DNA from: Halobacterium rubrum
GTDB lineage: Archaea; Halobacteriota; Halobacteria; Halobacteriales; Halobacteriaceae
NCBI RefSeq assembly: GCF_021729015.1
Contig: NZ_JAJQQZ010000001.1
Span: forward strand, 682,001 to 746,000
Reading direction: 5' to 3'
DNA length: 64,000 nucleotides
Part shown: positions 27,559 through 35,846 of the stretch, piece after piece
Numbering within the stretch: the stretch's first letter is position 1
How the letters are laid out: every line of letters starts with the position of its first letter
Translations under genes and position numbers: made by a program
The notes under the pieces: model-generated
Told to the model about the DNA's origin: nothing
What the model saw: only the letters and a program-made list of their open reading frames with translations
Databases searched by the model: none

Positions 27559-28443
27559 ATGCTGGACGACATCCTCGGGCGCACCGAACTCAAGGAGCGC
27601 ATCGAGGACCTGGAGGGCGAGAAGGAGTCGCTGGCGAACCAGCTGGCGGCCGAGGAGGAGCGCCGCAGCGAGGCGGCCCGGAAGCGACAGGAAGCGGAGC
27701 GCCGCGTGAACGAACTGGAGGCGAAAATCGAGGAACTCGAGGACCGACTGGACCGGGCGGAGGCCGACGACGCCGGCCCCGATTTCCGGGGTCGGGCGGA
27801 CCTGACCGGGCGGCGCCGCGAGCGCGTGCTCACCTTGCTGGCGAGTCTGGAGGCCGGCGAGGAGGGGGTCCTGACGGCGTACGTCCCCGACGACCCGCCG
27901 GACGCGGTCCGGGACGCGCTCGGGGAGCGCGCCCCGCTGGTCGAGCGAGCCGCGCCCTGCGTGGTCGTGCGCGACCAGGAGGGCGTCGTCTCGCTGGCGC
28001 TCCGGCCGCCGAATCCCCCGGCGGCGGCCTTCTGCGAGTGGGGCGAGACGGCGCGCGTCGACCGCGAGTGGGTCGCGCCCACTGGCCGGTACGCGCTCGC
28101 CGTGGTGCGCGCAGACCTCTTTGCAGTCGGCACCTATCAGGACGGACAGCAGGAGTCCTTCGAGGGGTTCGAGAGCAACGTGAAAAGCGACCACTCGAAG
28201 GGCGGGTTCTCGCAGGCGCGCTTCGAGCGGCTGCGCGACGAACAGATACGGGAGCACGTCGAGAAGTGCCGCGAGGCGCTGGCCGACGTCGAGGCCGACC
28301 GGACGTTCGTCGTCGGGCAGGAGACGCTGCTCGGTGAGTTCGACGCGGACGCGACGGCCGCCGTGGACGCGACGGGCGACCCCGAGGACGCGCTCGCGGA
28401 CGCCCACGAGGACTTCTGGACGCTACCGCTGTCGCTGCTCTAG
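27559..28443 (+). CDS. Vms1/Ankzf1-type peptidyl-tRNA hydrolase (VLRF1 release-factor domain)
   Basis: The 294-aa protein starts with a coiled coil of about 70 residues (ELKERIEDLEGEKESLANQLAAE), then a VLRF1 domain related to eRF1. The stretch SDHSKGGFSQARFERLR corresponds to the catalytic loop, where the conserved Gln of GGFSQ/GGQ-like motifs promotes peptidyl-tRNA cleavage on stalled 60S or 50S subunits. C-terminal strands (VGQETLLGEF) follow. The likely role is rescue of stalled ribosomes. Ankyrin and zinc-finger parts of the eukaryotic protein are absent. Confidence 0.82.
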   Translation: MLDDILGRTELKERIEDLEGEKESLANQLAAEEERRSEAARKRQEAERRVNELEAKIEELEDRLDRAEADDAGPDFRGRADLTGRRRERVLTLLASLEAGEEGVLTAYVPDDPPDAVRDALGERAPLVERAAPCVVVRDQEGVVSLALRPPNPPAAAFCEWGETARVDREWVAPTGRYALAVVRADLFAVGTYQDGQQESFEGFESNVKSDHSKGGFSQARFERLRDEQIREHVEKCREALADVEADRTFVVGQETLLGEFDADATAAVDATGDPEDALADAHEDFWTLPLSLL

Positions 28444-28478
28444 CCCGAAGCGGAGCAACGTCCGGCTTTCCGGACGTC

Positions 28479-28676
28479 TCAGAGCGTGTACGTCCGTTTT
28501 CTGACGCGCCCGCAGCGCGGACAGATGTGGCTGTAGTGGACGCGGCTGCCGTCGGTCGTCGACCGCCACCGGCCGCCGTCGTCCTCGTAGCCGCAGGCCG
28601 AGCACTCCATGTCGACGCGTTCGAGGCGGCTGCGCATCCGGTCGAGCGCAGTCACACCCCTGTGCTTCGTAGCCAT
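28479..28676 (-). CDS. Small zinc-ribbon protein (HVO_0649-like)
   Basis: This 65-aa basic protein has two Cys-x2-Cys pairs, CSAC and CPRC, separated by about 25 residues, forming a zinc ribbon (ECSACGYEDDGGRW ... HICPRCGRVRKRTYTL). This fits the class of very small haloarchaeal zinc-finger proteins, and the pattern resembles HVO_0649. A TATA-like CTATTTA on the minus strand about 27 nt before the ATG suggests a leaderless transcript. Role unknown; RNA or protein binding is likely. Confidence 0.8.
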   Translation of the reverse strand: MATKHRGVTALDRMRSRLERVDMECSACGYEDDGGRWRSTTDGSRVHYSHICPRCGRVRKRTYTL

Positions 28677-28708
28677 ACGTTCCGGTACGCGGCGAACCGG
28701 TAAATAGT

Positions 28709-28725
28709 GTGTGGGTAGTTCACAC
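28709..28725. promoter_or_regulatory. Inverted repeat upstream of the dgcN-like operon
   Basis: GTGTG at 28709-28713 and CACAC at 28721-28725 form an inverted repeat with a 7-nt spacer, located between the zinc-ribbon gene promoter (TAAATA, 28701) and the dgcN-like promoter (a GTTTACC element near 28768). It could be an operator for either gene. No cognate regulator is adjacent. Confidence 0.3.
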
Positions 28726-28798
28726 GAGCCACGGGACTACGTGGGGGTCGTTTGCCCCCTGCATCAGGTTTACCACGGCCGGGAGCTACCGGTTCTGC

Positions 28799-29812
28799 AT
28801 GAACGTCGCCTTGCTCGCCCACGAGCAGTTCCCCGACCGCGCGAAGACCGCGGTCGGCGTGCTGCGGTACGCCGACTACGACGTGGCCGCCGTCCTCGAC
28901 CGCGACACCGCCGGCAGCCGGGTCGCCGACCACGTCCCCGGCGTGCAGGACGCGCCGGTCGTCGCCTCGATGGCCGACGTCGACGAGGCCGTCGACGCGC
29001 TCGTCGTCGGCATCGCGCCCATCGGCGGCGGCTTCGAGGAGTCGTGGCGGTCGGACGTCCGGACCGCCCTCGAACGGGGCGCCGACGTCTACGCCGGCCT
29101 CCACTACTTCCTCGCCGACGACGACGAGTTCGCGGCGCTCGCGGACGAACACGGCTGCGAGCTCTGGGACGTCCGGAACCCGCCCGAGGACATCGGCGTC
29201 GCCGAGGGGACCGCCGGCGACGTCGACGCGACCGTCGTCACTACGGTCGGCACCGACTGCTCGGTCGGGAAGATGACCGCCACCCGCGAACTCTACGAGG
29301 ACGCCCGCGACCAGGGCATGGACGCTGCGTTTGTCGCGACCGGTCAGACCGGCATCCTCATCGAGGGCGAGGGCGTGCCGGTCGACCGCGTCGTCTCGGA
29401 CTTCGCCGCCGGCGCCGTCGAGGGGATGGTCGTCGAGGCGGCCGAGGACCACGACTACGTCTTCGTCGAGGGGCAGGGAAGCATCGTCCATCCGGCGTAC
29501 TCGGGCGTGACGGCGAGCATCCTACACGGGTCGATGCCCGACGCGCTCGTGCTCTGTCACGAGGTCGGCCGGGACTCGGTCCACGGCTACGACCAGGCGA
29601 TTCCGCCCGTCGAGTCGTTCCCCGAGCGCTACGAGACGTTCGCCGAGCCAGTCAGCGATAGCCACGTCGTGGGCGGCATGCTGAACACCCGGAGTGTCGA
29701 CGACGACGACGACGCCCGGGACGCCGTCGCCGACTTCGCCGACACTATCGACGCGCCCGCCGACGACCCCGTTCGGTTCGGCACCGAGGCCGTGCTGGAG
29801 GCGATTCGATGA
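28799..29812 (+). CDS. DUF1611 family protein, DgcN-like (D-glutamate N-acetyltransferase candidate)
   Basis: This 337-aa protein has an N-terminal Rossmann-like part and a C-terminal P-loop-like part (VTTVGTDCSVGKMTATRELY, a GxxxxGK nucleotide loop), the two-part layout of DUF1611. FVATGQTGILIEGEGV and YVFVEGQGSIVHP are conserved. Its stop overlaps the start of an enolase-superfamily epimerase gene by ATGA. This pair matches DgcN-DgcA, described in marine bacteria and haloarchaea, where DgcN acetylates D-glutamate and DgcA racemises the product. The ATG at 28799 follows a likely TATA element by about 27 nt. Confidence 0.82.
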   Translation: MNVALLAHEQFPDRAKTAVGVLRYADYDVAAVLDRDTAGSRVADHVPGVQDAPVVASMADVDEAVDALVVGIAPIGGGFEESWRSDVRTALERGADVYAGLHYFLADDDEFAALADEHGCELWDVRNPPEDIGVAEGTAGDVDATVVTTVGTDCSVGKMTATRELYEDARDQGMDAAFVATGQTGILIEGEGVPVDRVVSDFAAGAVEGMVVEAAEDHDYVFVEGQGSIVHPAYSGVTASILHGSMPDALVLCHEVGRDSVHGYDQAIPPVESFPERYETFAEPVSDSHVVGGMLNTRSVDDDDDARDAVADFADTIDAPADDPVRFGTEAVLEAIR

Positions 29813-30840
29813 GAGCCGAGTTCGAGCGCCGCGAGTTCACCCTCGAACACCCCTTCACCATCGCCCGGGGCACGCAGGAGACCGCCGCGAACGTCGTCGT
29901 GGAGGTCCACGACGAGGACGGGAACACGGGCGTCGGCGGCGCCGCTCCGTCGGCGCACTACGGGGAGACGGCGGCCACCGTCGAGGCCGTCCTCCCGGCG
30001 CTGCTGGAGGTCGTCGAGCGCGTCGACGACCCCGAGAACCTCGCGCGCATCGAGACGGGGATGAAGGAGGTCGTGCGGGACAACCCCGCCGCCCGGGCCG
30101 CCGTCTCCATCGCGTGCCACGACCTCGCCGCGAAGCGCGCCGACCTCCCGCTGTACCAGTACTGGGGGCTGGACCCGGCGGACACGCTGGAGACGTCCTA
30201 CACCATCGGCATCGACGACGCCGAGACGATGCGCGAGAAGACCCGGCAGGCCGTCGACGCCGGCTACGGCACGCTGAAGGTCAAACTCGGGACGCCCCGC
30301 GACGAGGAGCTGCTGTCGACGGTCCGGGACGCCGCGCCGGACGCCACCATCCGCGTCGACGCCAACGAAGCGTGGAGCCCCCGGGAGGCCGTCCGGAACA
30401 TCGAGTGGGTCGCGGACTACGGCGTCGAGTTCGTCGAACAGCCCGTGCCCGCCGAGAACCCCGAGGGCCTCCAGTTCGTCTACGAGCGCGCTGAACTCCC
30501 CATCGCCGCCGACGAGTCCTGCATCACCGCCAGCGACGTGCCACAGATAGCCGACAGGTGCGACATCGCGAACCTCAAACTCATGAAGACCGGCGGCCTG
30601 CGGGAGGCCCGGCGCCTCATCCACACCGCGAAGGCCCACGGCCTCGAGGTGATGTGTGGCTGTATGATCGAGTCCAGCGCCAGCATCGCCGCCGCCGCGC
30701 ACCTGGCGCCGCTTTTGGACTACGCCGACCTCGACGGCTCGCTGCTGCTGGCCGACGACGACTTCGACGGCGTCCCCATGCCCGCCGGCCACGTCGACCT
30801 GCAAGCGGTCGACCGGGCCGGAACTGCTGCACGAGAGTAA
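29809..30840 (+). CDS. Enolase-superfamily epimerase, DgcA-like (dipeptide epimerase family)
   Basis: The 343-aa enzyme belongs to the muconate-lactonising/dipeptide epimerase group. It has an N-terminal capping domain, then a barrel with TLKVKLGTP (the KxK catalytic lysine), IRVDANEAW (metal Asp), FVEQPVP (metal Glu), IAADESC (metal Asp) and NLKLMKTGG with the second catalytic lysine. The family covers L-Ala-D/L-Glu epimerases and N-acetyl-D-glutamate racemases. Translational coupling to a DgcN-like gene favours N-acetyl-glutamate as substrate. Confidence 0.88.
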   Translation: MRAEFERREFTLEHPFTIARGTQETAANVVVEVHDEDGNTGVGGAAPSAHYGETAATVEAVLPALLEVVERVDDPENLARIETGMKEVVRDNPAARAAVSIACHDLAAKRADLPLYQYWGLDPADTLETSYTIGIDDAETMREKTRQAVDAGYGTLKVKLGTPRDEELLSTVRDAAPDATIRVDANEAWSPREAVRNIEWVADYGVEFVEQPVPAENPEGLQFVYERAELPIAADESCITASDVPQIADRCDIANLKLMKTGGLREARRLIHTAKAHGLEVMCGCMIESSASIAAAAHLAPLLDYADLDGSLLLADDDFDGVPMPAGHVDLQAVDRAGTAARE

Positions 30841-31027
30841 CGGCTGCGAGACTGCGGTACGCGAACAGCGGTCCCGTGGCTACCGTCCGAGAACAGGTGT
30901 CCCAGCGCCGAGCCGGCGGCTGGGACGTGTGGATTGCTGCTCCGAATCCGCGCAGAGCGCGAGCTACGGAGCGTAACTGTAGTGATAGTAAAGAGTCAGC
31001 CGTCGTCAGAGACGACGGGCGGCGGCG

Positions 31028-31237
31028 TTACTCGTTACGGACGAGGTTCGTCGCGCGCGGACCCTTCGGGGACGATTCGATGTCGAACTCGACTTCCTGA
31101 CCCTCTTCGAGGTCCGGACCGCCGACGTCCTCCATGTGGAAGAAAACGTCCTCGTCGTCGTCGACGTCGTCTGCGTCAGTCGAAATGAAACCGTAGCCGC
31201 CCGTGTCGTTGAAGAAGTCAACCTTACCTTCTGCCAT
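31028..31237 (-). CDS. cspA: Cold-shock domain protein
   Basis: This 69-aa OB-fold protein has the RNP1-like motif GGYGFIS and RNP2-like DVFFHM, with the usual start GKVDFFNDT and a C-terminal GPRATNLV. It binds single-stranded RNA or DNA as an RNA chaperone. An ATG three codons upstream (31246) is also possible; a minus-strand TATA-like CTTATC at about 31265-31270 puts the transcript start near 31241, favouring 31237. It is divergent from thrS. Confidence 0.93.
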   Translation of the reverse strand: MAEGKVDFFNDTGGYGFISTDADDVDDDEDVFFHMEDVGGPDLEEGQEVEFDIESSPKGPRATNLVRNE

Positions 31238-31406
31238 TGCAACCATCCGTAGGGCCGGTTCGGGGATAAGAGTTGCGAGTGTCGGCGTACCACGGTCCGC
31301 TGCACCACGAACGAGGAACCGGCGGGTCGACGGACGGGACTGGGCCCCGACGGACTAGCACAGTCTCAACAGGCTTATGGAGGCCTCCCGGCGAACAGAG
31401 GGTGTA

Positions 31407-33329
31407 ATGAGTTCGGTCACTGTGACGCTGCCGGACGGGTCCACGCTCGACGTGGAGTCCGGCGCGACGGTCGAGGACGTAGCGTACGAAATTGGGCCTG
31501 GCCTCGGCCGTGACACAGTCGCTGGGAAGATCGACCACGAGCTGGTGGCGAAAGAACAGCCGATCACCGAGGACTGCGAGATCGAGATCGTCACGGACCA
31601 GAGCGACGAGTACCTCGACGCGCTCCGGCACACGGCCGCACACGTGCTCGCGCAGGCAATCCTCCGCCACCACCCCGACGCGAAGCTCACCATCGGCCCG
31701 TACACCGACGAGGGCTTCTACTACGACGTGGCGGACGTCGAGCTGGACGCCGACGACCTCGCGGAGATTCAGGCCGAGGCGGAGGCCATCATCGACGAGG
31801 ACCTCGACGTCGAGCGCGTCGAGTACGCCCGCGAGGACGCCCGGGAGACGTACGAGGACAACGAGTTCAAACGCGAGATTCTCGAGACGGAGGCGGCGGG
31901 CGACGGCCCCGTGAGCTTCTACGAGCAGGGCGAGTTCGAGGACCTCTGTCGCGGCCCGCACGTCGACTCCACTGGCGAAATCGGCGGCTTCGAAGTGCTG
32001 GAGACCTCCGCTGCCTACTGGCGGGGCGACGAGGAGCGCGAGACGCTGACGCGCGTGTACGGCACGGCGTTCCCGACCGAGAGCGAACTCGAGGACTACC
32101 TCGAGCGCCGCGAGGAGGCCCAGGAGCGCGACCACCGGAAGCTCGGCCGGGAGATGGACCTGTTCTCCATCCCGGACGTCACCGGCCCCGGCCTCCCCCT
32201 CTATCACCCGAACGGGAAGACGGTGCTGCGGGAGCTCTCCGAGTTCGTCCACGGCCTGAACCGCGAGATGGGCTACGAGGAGGTCGAGACCCCGCACCTC
32301 TTCCGCACGGAGCTCTGGAAGCAGTCCGGGCACTACGACAACTACGTCGACGACATGTTCCTCCTCGACGTCAACGACGAGGAGTACGGCCTGAAGCCGA
32401 TGAACTGCCCGGGCCACGCCACCATCTTCAATCAGGGGTCGTGGAGCTACCGCGACCTGCCCGTGCGGTACTTCGAGGACGGCAAGGTGTACCGCAAGGA
32501 GCAGCGCGGCGAGCTCTCCGGGCTGAGTCGGGTGTGGGCGTTCACCATCGACGACGGCCACGTGTTCGCGCGCGCAGACCAGATCGAGGAGGAGGTCCGG
32601 CGGCTGATGGACACCATCATCGAGGTCCTGGACACCTTCGACCTCGACTACGAGGTGGCGCTCGCCACGCGCCCCGAGAAGTCCGTCGGCAGCGACGAGA
32701 TCTGGGAGCAGTCCGAGAACCAGCTCCGGGAGGTGCTCGACCAGCAGGGCGTCGACTACGACGTCGAACCCGGCGACGGCGCGTTCTACGGGCCGAAGAT
32801 CGACTTCGGGTTCTCCGACGCGCTCGGCCGCTCGTGGGACGGCCCGACGGTCCAGCTGGACTTCAACATGCCCGACCGCTTCGACCTGGAGTACACGGGC
32901 TCGGACAACGACGCCCACCAGCCGGTGATGATTCACCGCGCGCTTTACGGGAGCTACGAGCGGTTCTTCATGGTGCTCATCGAGCACTACAACGGTCGGT
33001 TCCCGACGTGGCTGGCGCCCGAGCAGGTGCGCATCCTCCCGGTGACGGACGACAACCTCGGGTACGCTCACCGCGTGAAGAACGAACTCGACGGCTACCG
33101 CGTCGAGGTCGAGGACCGCGACTGGACGGTCGGCCGGAAGATCCAGCAGGCCCACGACGACAACGTCCCGTACATGCTCGTCCTCGGCGACGACGAGGAG
33201 GACGCCGGGACGGTCTCCGTGCGCGACCGCCAGGAGCGCGAACGCAACGACATCCCCCTCGCGACGTTCCTCGAGCACCTCGACGCGGAGGTCGAGGGCA
33301 AGCGTACCGAACCCGACTTCCTCGCGTAG
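31407..33329 (+). CDS. thrS: Threonyl-tRNA synthetase (bacterial-type, with TGS domain)
   Basis: This 640-aa class II synthetase charges tRNA(Thr). Domains in order: TGS (about 1-65, [17 protein letters not shown]), editing N2 domain with [11 protein letters not shown] and YYD, class II catalytic core ([37 protein letters not shown]), and anticodon-binding domain ([10 protein letters not shown] to [10 protein letters not shown]). The zinc-binding residues Cys and His of the core are visible (MNCPGH and downstream His). This layout is bacterial-type, as usual in haloarchaea. A diverged copy of the last 53 codons lies 0.8 kb downstream. Confidence 0.97.
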   Translation: MSSVTVTLPDGSTLDVESGATVEDVAYEIGPGLGRDTVAGKIDHELVAKEQPITEDCEIEIVTDQSDEYLDALRHTAAHVLAQAILRHHPDAKLTIGPYTDEGFYYDVADVELDADDLAEIQAEAEAIIDEDLDVERVEYAREDARETYEDNEFKREILETEAAGDGPVSFYEQGEFEDLCRGPHVDSTGEIGGFEVLETSAAYWRGDEERETLTRVYGTAFPTESELEDYLERREEAQERDHRKLGREMDLFSIPDVTGPGLPLYHPNGKTVLRELSEFVHGLNREMGYEEVETPHLFRTELWKQSGHYDNYVDDMFLLDVNDEEYGLKPMNCPGHATIFNQGSWSYRDLPVRYFEDGKVYRKEQRGELSGLSRVWAFTIDDGHVFARADQIEEEVRRLMDTIIEVLDTFDLDYEVALATRPEKSVGSDEIWEQSENQLREVLDQQGVDYDVEPGDGAFYGPKIDFGFSDALGRSWDGPTVQLDFNMPDRFDLEYTGSDNDAHQPVMIHRALYGSYERFFMVLIEHYNGRFPTWLAPEQVRILPVTDDNLGYAHRVKNELDGYRVEVEDRDWTVGRKIQQAHDDNVPYMLVLGDDEEDAGTVSVRDRQERERNDIPLATFLEHLDAEVEGKRTEPDFLA

Positions 33330-33336
33330 CTGGCTG

Positions 33337-33831
33337 ATGTCGCGGGCGCCGGTCGGCCTCGGCGCCGGCACGTACGTCGCGTTCCTCCTGGCCGTGCTCG
33401 GCGCGATAGCGTGGGCGACGGGGACGGCGGCGCTGCTGCCGAGTCTGGGGCCGTCGGCGTACGTGCTCGCCGCCATCGACGACCGGCCGCGGCGGGTCGT
33501 CGTCGGTCAGTTCGTCGGCGCGCTCGCGGCGTTCCTCGCGGTGCTCGCGTTCGCCGGCACGGCGACGCCGCTGCTCGACGCCGCCGCCGGGTCGACGGCG
33601 GGGCTGCGCCGCATCGCCGCGGCGCTGGTCGCGACCGTCGTCGCCACCGTCGGAATGACCGCCACCGACAGCCTCCACCCGCCCGCGTACGCGACCGTGC
33701 TGATCGTCTCGCTGGGCATCGCCGACGACGCGCTGGACGTCGTGGCGTTCGGTGTCGGCGTGCTCGTGCTCGTCGCCACCCACGGCGCCGTCGACCGGCT
33801 GGGGCCCTGGCGGCCGCCCTACTCGCTGTAG
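33337..33831 (+). CDS. HPP family integral membrane protein
   Basis: The 164-aa product has four to five hydrophobic helices with the family signature DSLHPPAYAT, the His-Pro-Pro motif of HPP proteins, some of which are linked to nitrite transport. It starts 8 nt after thrS and is probably co-transcribed with it. The last 13 nt overlap the end of the truncated membrane gene on the other strand, so its C-terminus may have been affected by the rearrangement there, although the ORF is intact. Confidence 0.8.
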   Translation: MSRAPVGLGAGTYVAFLLAVLGAIAWATGTAALLPSLGPSAYVLAAIDDRPRRVVVGQFVGALAAFLAVLAFAGTATPLLDAAAGSTAGLRRIAAALVATVVATVGMTATDSLHPPAYATVLIVSLGIADDALDVVAFGVGVLVLVATHGAVDRLGPWRPPYSL

Positions 33832-34118
33832 TCGCTGGAGTTGCGGTCTCTGGTCGCGCGGTCGGTTTCCCGGAGGACGAACGCGCCGATAGACAGCGTG
33901 CGCTTGGTGACGGTGACGACGCGGAGAATGTACGCCAGTAGTAACGCGAACGGTGACACGGCGACGGTCGTCGCGGCGCTCACGGCGACGAGGGCGTGAT
34001 TCACTCCGAACGTCGCCCCCGGGTACTGCGCGGGGTCGAACAGCAGGACGGTGGCGACAGACACGCCGAGTGCGGGCATCGCGGCGTACAGCAGCTGCCG
34101 GGACAGCTCCGAGAGCTC
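33819..34118 (-). pseudogene. 5'-truncated copy of the membrane protein gene at 35847
   Basis: Translation of the minus strand gives about 99 residues clearly homologous to the C-terminus of the 359-aa protein at 35847-36926: LLAYILRVVTVTKRTLSIGAFVLRETDR against LLSYILRIVTVTKRTLSIGPFILRETDR, and [14 protein letters not shown] against NLSRTILYASIPAL. Homology stops exactly at 34118, where the upstream codon becomes TAG and a thrS-like fragment begins on the other strand. The remaining ORF from an internal ATG (34079) encodes 86 residues with two helices and might still be translated. Confidence 0.82.
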
Positions 34119-34119
34119 C

Positions 34120-34281
34120 TACATGCTCGTGCCCGGTGACGACGAGGAGGACGCCGGCACCGTCTCCGTGCGCGACCGCAAGGAGCGCGAACAGAAGGAC
34201 ATCGCCCTCGACGCGTTCGTCGACCACCTCGACAGCGAGGTCGCGGGCAAGCGCACCGAACCCGACTTCCTCGTGGAGTGA
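34120..34281 (+). pseudogene. 3' remnant of a second thrS copy
   Basis: Codons from 34120 read [20 protein letters not shown], then [13 protein letters not shown] and [11 protein letters not shown] before TGA. This is the C-terminal end of threonyl-tRNA synthetase, matching thrS from about 33171 on. By eye about four fifths of the bases agree, so it is an old or imported copy. No catalytic part remains. It abuts, back to back, the truncated membrane gene at position 34119, marking a duplication or recombination junction. Confidence 0.85.
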
Positions 34282-34314
34282 TAGGGCCTGCCATTCCTGG
34301 TCCGAATACTCTCG

Positions 34315-35499
34315 CTACGCCCGTACTGTCGCCGTTCCGTTCGTCCCAGTTGCCGAGACACTCCCAACAAACGACTCACTTCCGACGAGTAGCACGGTCG
34401 TCTCCGGCGCTACGCGGGTCAGTTTGGCGGTCGCATTCAACTCGCTGCGGGCGTCCAGATACGTTTCGACGCCACGCTCGAATTCGGTGGCATTAGCGGG
34501 GTCGTCCCAACGTAGTATCCACGCGTAATCCCTGGCGGTTCCGCTGCCGAACACGACACGTCTGTCGTTCCCCCAGCCGTCGGCAGCCTGGGCCGCGGTG
34601 GACTCACTGAGTGCGGTACCTAGGAGTGCCCTCGCGTACATCTCGCCGAACCGCTTCTGGACTGTCGTCTCTCGTGCCGTCTCGACAGTCACCGAGAGCG
34701 GTGCCACTGGCTCGCTTCCAGGGGGGAGCGCGTGGAGGAGTTCTTCGGTCGTCTGTGGCGGATTCTCGTAGATTCGGTGAAGCTGTTCGGGCGATGTGAG
34801 TGTCGTGTCGACGTACCGTGTCCCGAAGTAGTAGGGTGCCGCATCAATTTTCGTCGTTCCCGTGGCGTTCTGATACCGCTTCCGGAGATTAACTTGCGTA
34901 TAGTTCGTGTACCGTTGTGTGTACCGCTGCGACACGTACGTCGCGCTGCCCTCGACGATTGCCCTGTACGTGTTGACTCCGTCCCGTGTGCTGTGGAATT
35001 CGTCCCAGAGCGGCTCGAGGAAGTTCTGTCGCATCTGTATGGTGTGTAGGTACTCGTGTGCGAGCGTCGTCTCCAGTCCAGTGCTGCGATTAAGTGCGGA
35101 GTCGTCGAGCGTTATCTGGTTCCCCGGCGGCGTCGTTCGTCCGAGTGGACCACCACTGGCGGACCCTTCGACGCCGAGCAACTGCTGGAACCGAGGCGGA
35201 GTCTGCGTTTTTTCCGTGGAGAGGTTCTCGACGGTGACCGCTACTGGTGGCCCCACGTCGGCCCCTACTATTCCCGCGACTCGTTGCCAGACCTCACCCA
35301 CGTCGTACGGGAGTTCACCACCGTCTACGTCGATGTTACGGTGTCTATCGGTAGTAGTACCGGGCGTCGAGTGTTCTGTGGATATCATCGACCCCTCTTG
35401 GGTTGGCGGGGCCGTCGTCGTGGACGTGCCCGGTGCCGGTGTTCCCTGGCATCCAGCGAGTAGGAGAAGTAAGCAGCAGCACAGTGCGAGAGTCCGCAT
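34315..35499 (-). CDS. Lipoprotein with HExxH zinc-peptidase-like motif (putative gluzincin)
   Basis: This 394-aa protein has a Sec-type lipoprotein signal (CCCLLLLLAGC, Cys17) and a Thr/Pro-rich linker, then LAHEYLHTIQ with His148, Glu149 and His152, and AIVEGSATYVS with a likely third ligand Glu183, the pattern of gluzincin metallopeptidases. It would sit on the cell surface. Unlike its neighbours it is not strongly acidic and its GC is lower, suggesting transfer. A minus-strand TATA-like ATATTTAAC lies about 26 nt upstream of the ATG. It is divergent from a small secreted peptide gene. Similarity to HVO_1808-type surface proteins is possible. Confidence 0.72.
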   Translation of the reverse strand: MRTLALCCCLLLLLAGCQGTPAPGTSTTTAPPTQEGSMISTEHSTPGTTTDRHRNIDVDGGELPYDVGEVWQRVAGIVGADVGPPVAVTVENLSTEKTQTPPRFQQLLGVEGSASGGPLGRTTPPGNQITLDDSALNRSTGLETTLAHEYLHTIQMRQNFLEPLWDEFHSTRDGVNTYRAIVEGSATYVSQRYTQRYTNYTQVNLRKRYQNATGTTKIDAAPYYFGTRYVDTTLTSPEQLHRIYENPPQTTEELLHALPPGSEPVAPLSVTVETARETTVQKRFGEMYARALLGTALSESTAAQAADGWGNDRRVVFGSGTARDYAWILRWDDPANATEFERGVETYLDARSELNATAKLTRVAPETTVLLVGSESFVGSVSATGTNGTATVRA

Positions 35500-35585
35500 A
35501 CCTATTTTTCTGACCGCTCAGTTAAATATCTACTGTCCAATAATCCACGCTTAAATTTATTAATGTACAATCCCTAGACAGAAAT
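35500..35585. promoter_or_regulatory. Divergent promoter region of the peptidase and Cys-rich peptide genes
   Basis: This 86-nt AT-rich spacer holds back-to-back TATA-like elements: GTTAAATAT at 35521-35529 for the minus-strand peptidase, 22-30 nt from its ATG, and TTAAATTTAT at 35551-35560 for the plus-strand peptide, about 26-35 nt from its ATG. Both transcripts would be leaderless. The close facing promoters suggest joint regulation. Confidence 0.55.
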
Positions 35586-35810
35586 ATGGCGAATAGAATA
35601 CTTGTACTGTTCTGTGTCATGCTCGTCGTGGTCGGAATTGCCAGTCCAGTAGTTGCTGCAGACCCAGAACCGGAGATGTGTACCCCCGGACCAACTTCTG
35701 AGGATACTAGCTCGACTGGAGACGTATCTCCCAACTGCGGTGATGACGGTGAGTACAACGGCAGCATCCCGAGTCCTCCTTGCGGATACACGTGTGGATT
35801 GCCTGTATGA
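35586..35810 (+). CDS. Small Cys-rich secreted peptide precursor
   Basis: The 74-aa product has a clear Sec signal peptide (MANRILVLFCVMLVVVGIASPVVA, likely cut after AA near residue 25) and a mature part of about 49 residues with four cysteines (EMC, NCG, PCG, TCG), rich in Ser, Pro, Gly and Asp. No family is recognised. Codon use and GC match the neighbouring peptidase gene rather than the chromosome. It could be a secreted antimicrobial (halocin-like) peptide or a signal; this is a guess. A promoter just upstream supports expression. Confidence 0.62.
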   Translation: MANRILVLFCVMLVVVGIASPVVAADPEPEMCTPGPTSEDTSSTGDVSPNCGDDGEYNGSIPSPPCGYTCGLPV

Positions 35811-35846
35811 CCTGAGCGGATTCGTATTCAGAAGGAGCCGTTCCCG

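Noticed and set aside
31224-33476. 750-codon minus-strand frame opposite thrS
   Set aside because: No domain; thrS on the plus strand is complete with all catalytic motifs.
33819-34281. Integrase attachment site formed by a repeat of the thrS 3' end
   Set aside because: A direct repeat of a gene 3' end can mark an integrated element, but the copy is diverged at about a fifth of bases, no integrase is present, and the neighbouring fragment is a truncated chromosomal gene.
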